Shown: in pieces, positions 35,030-42,177 of the stretch
How the letters are laid out: every line of letters starts with the position of its first letter
How positions within the stretch are numbered: the stretch's first letter is position 1
Assembly: GCF_048270095.1 (NCBI RefSeq)
Contig: NZ_JBLWTL010000002.1
Span: 1 to 64,000 of the forward strand
DNA from: Maricaulis sp048270095
GTDB taxonomy: Bacteria > Pseudomonadota > Alphaproteobacteria > Caulobacterales > Maricaulaceae
Length of the DNA stretch: 64,000 nucleotides
Direction of reading: 5' to 3'
Notes under the pieces: model-generated
Databases searched by the model: none
What the model saw: the letters and a program-made list of their open reading frames with translations, nothing else
What the model was told of the DNA's origin: nothing
Translations under genes and position numbers: made by a program

Positions 35030-37138
35030 ATGAGCGCTTTGAAAGATGTCGGCATGTTGAGCGAGGCCGAGGCGAATGCCGAGCATGCCCGGCTGGCGCG
35101 TGAAATCAGCCGCCACGACAAGGCCTATTACCAAAACGATGCCCCCAAGGTCTCAGACGCCGTCTATGACGCCCTGCGTCAGCGGCTCGAGGCGGTCGAG
35201 GCCCGCTTTCCGCAATTGGTCGACCTGTTCAGCCCGAGCCAGCGGGTCGGCGCCACACCCTCGGGCAAGTTTGGCGAGATCACGCATGCGGTGCCCATGC
35301 TCTCGTTGGGCAATGCCTTCAATGATGAGGATGTCGCCGATTTTGTCGGCCGGGTGCGCCGCTTTCTCGGCCTCACCGATGAGGAGCCGGTCGCCATCAC
35401 CGCCGAGCCCAAGATTGACGGGCTCTCGGCCAGCCTGCGCTATGTGAAGGGCGAGCTGGTCTCCGCCGCGACGCGCGGCGATGGCACGACCGGCGAGGAT
35501 GTCACCGCCAATATCCGTACCCTCAAGGACATCCCGCAAAGCCTGCCCGGCAGCGACTGGCCCGATGTGCTGGAAGTGCGCGGCGAGGTCTATATGAGCC
35601 ATGCCGATTTCGCAGCGCTCAATGAGCGCCAGGAAGCGGCCGGCAAGCCCGCCTACAAGAATCCGCGCAATGCCGCCGCCGGCTCCCTGCGCCAGATCGA
35701 TCCGAAAATGACAGCGCAGCGGCCGCTCAAATTCTTCGCCTATGCCTGGGGTGAGTTGAGCGAGCCCCTGGCACCGACCCAGATGGAAGCCGTTCAACGC
35801 TTCAAGGGCTTGGGCTTCACGATCAATGCGCTGATGCAGCGCTGCGACAGCATTGAGGCCCTGATCGCCGTCTATCGCGATATCGAGGCGCAGCGCGCCA
35901 GCCTGGGCTATGATATCGACGGCGTCGTCTACAAGGTTGACCGGCTCGACTGGCAGGCCCGTCTTGGCCAGGTCGCGCGCGCACCGCGCTGGGCTATCGC
36001 CCATAAATTTCCCGCCGAACAGGCAACCACCGTGCTTGAGGGCATCGATATCCAGGTCGGCCGCACCGGCTCGCTGACCCCGGTGGCGCGGCTCAGACCG
36101 GTCACGGTCGGCGGCGTCGTCGTGTCGAATGCAACCCTTCACAATGAAGACGAGATTGCCCGCAAGGATGTGCGCGTAGGCGATACGGTGGTGATCCAGC
36201 GCGCCGGCGATGTCATCCCGCAGATTGTGCGCGCCGTTGATGCCGAGCGGGCGGGCCGGGGTGAGGCCTTCGTCTTTCCCACTGAATGCCCGATCTGCCA
36301 CAGCCAGGCCGTGCGCGAGCATGACGAGAAGACCGGCAAGCTTGATGTCGTGCGCCGCTGCACCGGTGGGCTGATCTGCGGGGCCCAGATCAAGGAGAGG
36401 CTGCGCCATTTCGTCAGCCGCAAGGCCTTCGATATCGAGGGGCTGGGCGCCAAGCAGATCGAGGCCTTCCACGAAGAGGGCCTGATCACCGAACCCTCGC
36501 ACATCTTCACTCTGAAAGCGCGCAATGAGGCCGGCGAGGTCGTTCCGCCGATACAGGAGCGAGAGGGCTGGGGCGAGACCAGCGCCAACAATCTCTTCGC
36601 CGCCATTGAGAGCCGGCGCACGATTGCGCTGGCGCGGCTGCTCAATGCGCTCGGCATCAGGCATGTCGGTGAGAATACGGCGACCTTGCTGGCGCGCACC
36701 TATGGCAGCTGGGACGCGTTCAGCGCCGCCGCCGAACATCTCTCCGACGAGACCGTTCGCGCCGAAATGCTCGGCATTGATGGCATTGGCGAAACCGTCA
36801 TCGAGGCGCTCGACCAGTATTTCTCCGAACCGCATAATCGCGATCTTCTGGCGCGCCTGGTGGCTGAGCTGACCATCGAGGATGCGCAGGCCGTCGCCAG
36901 TGATAGCCCGGTCGCTGGCAAGACAGTCGTCTTCACCGGTGCGCTGGAACGCATGACCCGCGACGAGGCCAAGGCCAAGGCGCAATCGCTCGGTGCCAAG
37001 GTCGCGGGCTCGGTTTCGGCCAAGACGGATCTTGTCGTCGCCGGTCCCGGTGCCGGTTCGAAGGCGAAGAAAGCCGCAGAGCTCGGGGTGGAGATGATCT
37101 CCGAGGATGAGTGGTTCGTGCTGATCGGGGAGGGGTGA
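35030..37138 (+). CDS. ligA: NAD-dependent DNA ligase LigA
   Basis: A 702-residue replicative ligase sealing nicks with NAD+. The adenylated lysine is Lys128 in EPKIDGLSAS. After the OB fold come a four-Cys zinc finger (CPICH... CTGGLICG, about residues 423-446), helix-hairpin-helix repeats and a C-terminal BRCT domain (about 622-702). All expected parts are present. A ~70-bp piece of its BRCT-coding DNA has a near copy at 37909-37978. Confidence 0.96.
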   Translation: MSALKDVGMLSEAEANAEHARLAREISRHDKAYYQNDAPKVSDAVYDALRQRLEAVEARFPQLVDLFSPSQRVGATPSGKFGEITHAVPMLSLGNAFNDEDVADFVGRVRRFLGLTDEEPVAITAEPKIDGLSASLRYVKGELVSAATRGDGTTGEDVTANIRTLKDIPQSLPGSDWPDVLEVRGEVYMSHADFAALNERQEAAGKPAYKNPRNAAAGSLRQIDPKMTAQRPLKFFAYAWGELSEPLAPTQMEAVQRFKGLGFTINALMQRCDSIEALIAVYRDIEAQRASLGYDIDGVVYKVDRLDWQARLGQVARAPRWAIAHKFPAEQATTVLEGIDIQVGRTGSLTPVARLRPVTVGGVVVSNATLHNEDEIARKDVRVGDTVVIQRAGDVIPQIVRAVDAERAGRGEAFVFPTECPICHSQAVREHDEKTGKLDVVRRCTGGLICGAQIKERLRHFVSRKAFDIEGLGAKQIEAFHEEGLITEPSHIFTLKARNEAGEVVPPIQEREGWGETSANNLFAAIESRRTIALARLLNALGIRHVGENTATLLARTYGSWDAFSAAAEHLSDETVRAEMLGIDGIGETVIEALDQYFSEPHNRDLLARLVAELTIEDAQAVASDSPVAGKTVVFTGALERMTRDEAKAKAQSLGAKVAGSVSAKTDLVVAGPGAGSKAKKAAELGVEMISEDEWFVLIGEG

Positions 37139-37151
37139 GCGCCACAGCCTC

Positions 37152-37200
37152 ACCAGCTCTGGCCGCATTGGGGGCGCCTCTTCCTGAGGGCGCAGAGTCC
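37152..37200. repeat. Possible decayed half of the dispersed palindrome
   Basis: CTCACCAGCTCTGGCCGC... followed by CGCCTCTTCCTGAGG resembles one arm of the palindromes at 11481 and 51312 in order and spacing, but the second arm is missing and several bases differ. It lies in the gap between ligA and the exonuclease gene. Assignment is tentative. Confidence 0.4.
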
Positions 37201-37286
37201 TTGTTTTGCTCCGAAAATGAGCTTGTCCCGGAGGCCGAACGGGCCACACTGTCGGGTGGTGATCAAGGTATTCAGGGGTTTGCTCA

Positions 37287-37895
37287 ATGAGAATGGTGGC
37301 GATCGACTTCGAAACCGCAAATGAGCAGCGGGGCAGCCCATGCTCCGTCGGGATCGCGGTCTTCGAAGGACGCGAACTGGTCAATTCGCATGAATTCCTT
37401 ATCCGCCCGCCGGAAATGCGGTTCAGCTCATTCAATATCGGCATTCACGGTATTCGGCCGACCGATGTTGAGGATGCGCCGGACTTCCGGGAAATTCTGG
37501 AACAACTCACGGCGATCATTGGCGGCTCGCTGGTCGTTGCGCACAATGCCTCATTCGACATGAGCGTCATCCGCCATACGTGCGACCATTATGGCCTTCA
37601 ATATCCGCAGCTCGAATACTTGTGCACCATGAATGCGGCCAGGGTGGCTTTTCCGGATATGGATCGCGTCAAGCTGAACCTCCTGGCGGCCCGGTTCCAA
37701 TTTGAATTCAACCATCACCGTGCCGAAGACGATGCCCGTGTCTGCGGGCTTGTCGCTGGTGAGATCGGAGAATCCCATGGCGATGGGTGTTTCTACGAGG
37801 CGTGCCAACGACTTCGCATCGTCCCGGGGCGTCTGGCGGGGCGTGGATACCAGGCCTGCACCGGGCCCGCTGCGCGAAGACCGCGCCGGGTGTAG
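37287..37895 (+). CDS. DnaQ-like DEDDh 3'-5' exonuclease, C-terminal BRCT apparently lost
   Basis: A 202-residue protein with an exonuclease fold: VAIDFETAN (first Asp-Glu pair), VVAHNASFD and HHRAEDDARVC (His and Asp) give the DEDDh catalytic set. Homologues with the GIHGIRPTDVEDAP block commonly carry a C-terminal BRCT domain after a GYQACTGP-like linker. Here the frame stops at 37895 soon after that linker, and BRCT-like sequence continues downstream in a shifted frame. The nuclease core looks intact; the C-terminal end looks broken. AGGGG lies about ten bases before ATG 37287. Confidence 0.82.
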   Translation: MRMVAIDFETANEQRGSPCSVGIAVFEGRELVNSHEFLIRPPEMRFSSFNIGIHGIRPTDVEDAPDFREILEQLTAIIGGSLVVAHNASFDMSVIRHTCDHYGLQYPQLEYLCTMNAARVAFPDMDRVKLNLLAARFQFEFNHHRAEDDARVCGLVAGEIGESHGDGCFYEACQRLRIVPGRLAGRGYQACTGPAARRPRRV

Positions 37896-37984
37896 AGGCG
37901 CGGCGAACCCAAGGCGCAACCGCTCGGTCCAAGGCAGCGGGCTCGGTTTCGGCCAAGACGGTTCTGGTGGGCGGTGCCGTCTGA
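37896..37984 (+). pseudogene. Degenerate BRCT-coding remnant
   Basis: Bases 37909-37978 align with ligA 36975-37054 at high identity, with small gaps. Read in the right frame the region gives SKAAGSVSAKTVLVGGAV and a stop, the ligA counterpart being AKVAGSVSAKTDLVV. It is out of frame with the exonuclease upstream. It may be the lost BRCT end of the exonuclease or a partial duplication from ligA. Confidence 0.6.
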
Positions 37985-38010
37985 GAGCGTGGTGCTGCCC
38001 GCCTCACCCC

Positions 38011-38043
38011 CGGCTTCGCCGGACCCTCTCCTCACGGAGAGGG
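38011..38043. terminator. Paired hairpins between convergent genes
   Basis: CCGGCTTCGCCGG (about 38010-38022) and the stem CCCTCTCC (38024-38031) / GGAGAGGG (38036-38043) form adjacent hairpins in the gap between the exonuclease gene and the convergent lipoprotein gene. Two-way termination is plausible; no strong T-run follows. Similar CCCTCTCC-hairpins are common extragenic repeats. Confidence 0.45.
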
Positions 38044-38069
38044 AAGTGCAGGGAGGGAAGGCGCTGCGA

Positions 38070-38594
38070 CTACTCGCTGACCAGCCGGTAAACCCCGTCA
38101 ATGCGCGGCTCGCCCACGGCCTCGAGATAGCTCAGCATGATCCCGCTCAGCCGGTCCCAGTCATTGACCCGGCAATAGCCCGCTTCGCCTTCGGTCTGGG
38201 TGATGTCGTAATCATCGAGTACGGCCTGTTCCAGCTCAGAGCAGGAGGGCTGGTGATAGGTGATGACGCCGCCGGGATAGACCCAGGCCAGGCCGTAAAC
38301 CCAGTTATTGTAATCGGGCTTCATCGCCACATATATCCCGCGCGAGAGTTCGCGCAGGCGGACATTTTCGTGCGGGAAATCCACGACTTCCGAATAATAG
38401 CTGACACCGCGCCGACGTATCTCGCCGCGCCACATCGGCTGGTCGAAGGGGGTGCCGTCGGTGAGATAGGGCGTGTGGGTATAGAAGCCGTCAGCGATCG
38501 GAAACTCCGCTGCGCGGCGGCCGATCAGCGGCCGTTCCGAATAGAAACAGCCGCTCAGGATCAGTGCCGCAAGGAGAATCGCAAAGCGCGACAC
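38070..38594 (-). CDS. Putative lipoprotein, unknown function
   Basis: A 174-residue protein beginning at GTG 38594, which shares one base with the stop codon of the aminopeptidase gene (TAGTG), so it is likely translated as part of that message. The signal region FAILLAALILSGC is a clear lipobox with Cys about residue 15. The mature domain has several aromatic-rich segments (YNNWVYGLAWVYPGG) and two further Cys. No family is recognised. Earlier in-frame starts would overlap pepP heavily. Confidence 0.7.
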   Translation of the reverse strand: MSRFAILLAALILSGCFYSERPLIGRRAAEFPIADGFYTHTPYLTDGTPFDQPMWRGEIRRRGVSYYSEVVDFPHENVRLRELSRGIYVAMKPDYNNWVYGLAWVYPGGVITYHQPSCSELEQAVLDDYDITQTEGEAGYCRVNDWDRLSGIMLSYLEAVGEPRIDGVYRLVSE

Positions 38595-40432
38595 TAGGGT
38601 GTGGCGCCCGCGAGCGGCTCGGTCGCGCCATGCAGCCAGACCGCAGTTTCGCCATCGACCAATGGTGCGATACGGGCGCGGACTTCGGCGTGATAGGCGT
38701 CGAGCCATTGCAGCTCGGCCGGGGTCAGGGAGGGCACGTCGATCAGTTTGCGATGGATCGGTGCCATGGTCAGCGTCTCAAAGCCGAGCATCGGCCGGTC
38801 GCCGCCATGGATCAGCTCGGCCTCTGTGACCACCTGCAGGTTTTCGATCCGGATGCCATAGCCGTCTTCCTTGTAATAGCCCGGCTCATTGGACAGGATC
38901 ATCCCCGGCTCGAGGGCGACGGCATTGGGTGACTTGGCAATGCGCTGCGGGCCTTCATGCACGCCCAGGAAGGCGCCGACGCCATGGCCGGTGCCGTGAT
39001 CATAATCGAAGCCGGCTTCCCACAATGGCAGACGCGCCAGGATATCCAGCTGGGTGCCGGTCGTGCCCTTGGGAAAGCGCACGCGCGACAGGGCGATATG
39101 GCCCTTGAGGACGCGGGTAAACTGGGTGCGCATTTCCGCCGTTGGCTGGCCGATCGGCACGGTGCGGGTGATGTCTGTGGTGCCATCGGGATATTGGCCA
39201 CCACTATCAACCAGATAGAGCGAGCCGGGCACGAGTTTCAGATTGCTGGCCTCGGAGACGCGGTAATGCGCGAAGGCACCATTACCTTGCGCGCCGGAGA
39301 TGGTGTCGAAGGACAAATCCCGCAGTTCGGGCAAGGTCTTGCGGATCGATTCCAGTTTGCGTGCGGCAATGATTTCATCGACTTCGCCGGTCTGGGCGGT
39401 GGTGTCGAGCCAGTGCAGGAATTTGACGATGGCGCCGCCATCGCGGATATGCGCCTGGCGTGAGCCTTCGATCTCGGCGGCATTCTTGATCGCCTTGGGG
39501 CGCATCACCGGATCTTCCAGCTTTTGCACCTCGGCGCCGCCGGCCCCGAGGCGTTCCAGCACCCAGGCTGATGCGGTCGATGGATCGACGCGGATTGTCT
39601 TGCCAGCAAGCTCGGACAGGCCGGATTCGAACTCGCTTTCGGGGCGCAGGGCGACCTGGTTGCCGAGATGGCTGCGGGTTTCGTCGGTGATCTTTTCCGG
39701 AGCGACAAACAGGGTCGCGGTGCCATCCTTGTTGATGATCGCGGAGGACAAGGGCAGGGGCGAACGCGAGACATCGCCGCCACGGATATTGAACAGCCAG
39801 GCGATCGAGGGCGGTGCCGTGATGACGGCGGCATCGGCGCCGCCGCGCTCGATGGCAATGCCGATGCGTTGGCGTTTGGAATTATGGTCTTCGCCCGCAA
39901 ATTCAAGCGGTTGCGGGTTGATAAGCGCCATCGGCGCGGCCGGACGGTCGCTCCAGGCGAGGTCGATCGGATTGGTCTCAACCGCGACCAGTTCGACCTT
40001 GGCCCGCATCGCGGCGGTCTTCAGCAGATCGAGGGCGGCGGGGCTGTGCAGACGGGCATCATAGCCGATCGTCTCGCCGGGCTTGCCGTGTTCCTCGATC
40101 CAGCCATACAGGCCCTGATTGACCAGGTCGCAATAGTCGAAAATCTCCGGTGCGGCCTGATGCTTGACCTGTGCGGTATAGCGTCCGTCGACGAAAATCG
40201 CGGCGCGGTCGCTCATCACAATGGCGGCGCCAGCGGAACCGGAGAAGCCGGCGATCCACAGTAAACGCTCATTACAATCAGGTAGATACTCATTGTCATA
40301 CTCATCCTCATGCGGGACGAGAAAGCCATCGAGGCCGAGCTTTTTCAGCTCTGCGCGCAGCTTGGGAACATTGTCGCGGCCATAGTGAAAGCCGCCTTTT
40401 ACGTCGAAAGTCTGGGAGATCATCTGGGTCAT
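38594..40432 (-). CDS. pepP: Xaa-Pro aminopeptidase (M24B)
   Basis: A 612-residue metallopeptidase removing N-terminal residues before proline. The first ~310 residues are two creatinase-like N-terminal domains; the C-terminal pita-bread domain carries the di-metal ligands in DSGGQYPDGTTDITRT, HGTGHGVGAFLGVHEG, LSNEPGYY and RIENLQ. The length resembles the larger three-domain eukaryotic-type aminopeptidase P. ATG 40432 or 40423 could be the start. It is followed by a lipoprotein gene at zero distance. Confidence 0.92.
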   Translation of the reverse strand: MTQMISQTFDVKGGFHYGRDNVPKLRAELKKLGLDGFLVPHEDEYDNEYLPDCNERLLWIAGFSGSAGAAIVMSDRAAIFVDGRYTAQVKHQAAPEIFDYCDLVNQGLYGWIEEHGKPGETIGYDARLHSPAALDLLKTAAMRAKVELVAVETNPIDLAWSDRPAAPMALINPQPLEFAGEDHNSKRQRIGIAIERGGADAAVITAPPSIAWLFNIRGGDVSRSPLPLSSAIINKDGTATLFVAPEKITDETRSHLGNQVALRPESEFESGLSELAGKTIRVDPSTASAWVLERLGAGGAEVQKLEDPVMRPKAIKNAAEIEGSRQAHIRDGGAIVKFLHWLDTTAQTGEVDEIIAARKLESIRKTLPELRDLSFDTISGAQGNGAFAHYRVSEASNLKLVPGSLYLVDSGGQYPDGTTDITRTVPIGQPTAEMRTQFTRVLKGHIALSRVRFPKGTTGTQLDILARLPLWEAGFDYDHGTGHGVGAFLGVHEGPQRIAKSPNAVALEPGMILSNEPGYYKEDGYGIRIENLQVVTEAELIHGGDRPMLGFETLTMAPIHRKLIDVPSLTPAELQWLDAYHAEVRARIAPLVDGETAVWLHGATEPLAGATP

Positions 40433-40596
40433 GAGCGCAAGCTAGGCCTCAGCGCGGCGCGTTTCAATGCCTGTCGGCTTCTGCATGCATTTGCGCAGGG
40501 CCGCCCTGCGGTAAAGGCCCTCTACATCTCGCGCAAAGCGCTGCAAAGGCAGGGCGAATTTAACATCTGCCCGACCCGAGCATGAAAGAGCCTGCA

Positions 40597-40758
40597 ATGT
40601 ATTCGATGATGGATGACGTCCTGCGCCTCAATGGCGGTGACAGTTTCTCACACACGCTGGATCGCTCCCGCGAGCGTGCCGGTGTGCGTGTGCGTGCGCG
40701 CAATCATGATGTCGACAGCTTCCTGTCGGCCTGTGGTCTCAAAGCCCGCCGCAAATAG
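40597..40758 (+). CDS. Small basic protein (53 aa), hypothetical
   Basis: A short open frame beginning MYSMMDDVLRLNGGDSF with AAAGAG six bases upstream, ending at TAG 40756. An in-frame ATG at 40582 would give 58 residues. The product is basic at the centre (RSRERAGVRVRARN) and the end (KARRK), with one Cys. It lies in a 357-bp gap between divergent pepP and convergent prmA. The codon pattern looks coding; function unknown. Confidence 0.55.
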   Translation: MYSMMDDVLRLNGGDSFSHTLDRSRERAGVRVRARNHDVDSFLSACGLKARRK

Positions 40759-40789
40759 CGCGTTACCCTGCCGTTCGTCACCCGCTGGA

Positions 40790-41650
40790 CTATTGTTTGC
40801 TGGCTACAAGACACTCCCAGCCTTCCAGGGGCGGCTGGCGGTGGACGTCGAGCCCGGCCGATTCATAGGCGGCGCGCACCCAGGGTTCCTGTTCGGTCAA
40901 GAGACCGGACAGGATGACCCGCCCGCCCGGTGTCAGCGCCCGGGCAATTCCCGGTGCCAGATCGACCAGCGGGCCGGCAAGAATATTGGCGAAGATCAGC
41001 TCAAACTCGCGCCCGGCGAGCTTGGCATGATCGAGCCCTTCGGCGACGAAGCAATCAATCCCTGGCGTGCCGTTCTTGGTGCAATTCTCGGCGCTCTCCT
41101 CGACCGCTTCCGGATCGATGTCCGAGGCGATCACCTCGGCGTCGGGCAGGACTTTCGCGGCGGCGATCGCCAGGGCCGCGGTGCCGCAGCCGAGATCGAA
41201 TACGGTGCTCGGCTCGAAGCCGGTATTGAGCATGTCGTCAAAGGCGATCAGGCAGCCGCGCGTGGTGCCGTGATGCCCGGTGCCGAAGGCCGGCCCGGCC
41301 TCGATCTCGATCCCGATCTGTCCCGGCGCAATCGCCTCGCGGTCATGCGCGCCGAACAATACAAAACGCCCGGCATCGACCGGCTTCAAACCCTCCAGCG
41401 AAATCCGCACCCAGTCCTCGTCCGGCATCGGCTCGACGGTAAGGGCGATATCACCGGCCAGACCTGAAGCCTCCCGGAAGGCCGCTTCATCGGGCCGCGC
41501 CTCAAACAACACATCCATCCGCGCCGCCGCGCCATCCTCAAACAGGAGCCAGGACAGGGCAATCGGTGGATAGGCCTCATCCAGCCGCTCGACGGCATCG
41601 GCCAGGGGTTTGAAATCAGCAAAGGCAGTCAGGCGCCAGATCGTGCTCAT
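40790..41650 (-). CDS. prmA: Ribosomal protein L11 methyltransferase PrmA
   Basis: A 286-residue SAM-dependent enzyme methylating L11 of the large ribosomal subunit. The SAM site is VFDLGCGTAALAIAAA (about residue 150) followed by ASDIDPEAVEES; FANILAGPL near residue 220 is the NxxL-type catalytic motif of PrmA. The N-terminal substrate-recognition domain is divergent, as is usual in alphaproteobacteria. It is transcribed alone. Confidence 0.93.
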   Translation of the reverse strand: MSTIWRLTAFADFKPLADAVERLDEAYPPIALSWLLFEDGAAARMDVLFEARPDEAAFREASGLAGDIALTVEPMPDEDWVRISLEGLKPVDAGRFVLFGAHDREAIAPGQIGIEIEAGPAFGTGHHGTTRGCLIAFDDMLNTGFEPSTVFDLGCGTAALAIAAAKVLPDAEVIASDIDPEAVEESAENCTKNGTPGIDCFVAEGLDHAKLAGREFELIFANILAGPLVDLAPGIARALTPGGRVILSGLLTEQEPWVRAAYESAGLDVHRQPPLEGWECLVASKQ

Positions 41651-41719
41651 CGGAATGTCCTTGGATGGTGTGGCGCGGGTTTGGACCGATGAAGCGCGAA
41701 ATTCAAGAGCGCCGCGCCG

Positions 41720-41826
41720 GGGACATGGTCCGGCGTCCAGCCGGTGCGTGTCCCCATGTGGTGGGCGCGCGCTTCACCACGCAAAACGGGACACGCACCG
41801 GCCTCGTTGAGGCCGGATCATGTCCC
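41720..41826. repeat. Long imperfect palindrome with inner hairpin
   Basis: Left arm 41720-41754 (GGGACATG...CCGGTGCGTGTCCC) and right arm 41788-41826 (GGGACACGCACCGG...CATGTCCC) pair, enclosing a second hairpin (GTGGTG...CACCAC). It lies upstream of prmA on the opposite side from the acyltransferase. It differs in sequence from the 11.5/51.3-kb palindrome family. A REP-like or transposon-derived hairpin is likely. Confidence 0.7.
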
Positions 41827-42177
41827 GATCCCGTATCGGCGGGCATTGCGGACGATCCATCGGGAAGTCTGCGTTTGTCTTCTGGTGTCTTTTGTCCCGG
41901 GAGGACCGTCCACAACCCGGTGAAGCCCGGCCCTTGCGAGCCAATTAAGGGCGGTCCGATCAAGACCATCCCGGCGCCACCCGCCGGCCTGCTCACCGGC
42001 ACAGCTGGCCGCCTGCCCGGAAGGCGCAATCAATCCCCTTGAATATTCACTGGTTTGACGGACTATCCGGCAGCTCGCATAGAGCAAGGTTGTTGCCTAA
42101 GGTAGTTTTTGGATTTAATAAAATTTCGCCTAAAGCTTCGGTTTTCAATGTCCCCACTTCAAAATCAAGATTGATAA
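41827..42177. other. Gap without a recognisable gene
   Basis: No coding region or RNA is evident in this stretch. It is GC-rich to about 42030 and turns AT-rich from about 42060 onwards, continuing into the acyltransferase gene; that change is the likely boundary of acquired DNA and should contain the promoter of the acyltransferase. No target-site repeats were found. Confidence 0.5.

Noticed and set aside
35153..37444. Minus-strand frame of 763 residues opposite ligA
   Set aside because: Antisense shadow of ligA; composition and low-complexity Asp/Arg/His content are typical of such shadows.
41665..42042. 125-residue frame upstream of the acyltransferase
   Set aside because: It runs through a long palindrome, has no ribosome-binding site and shows no protein-like pattern.
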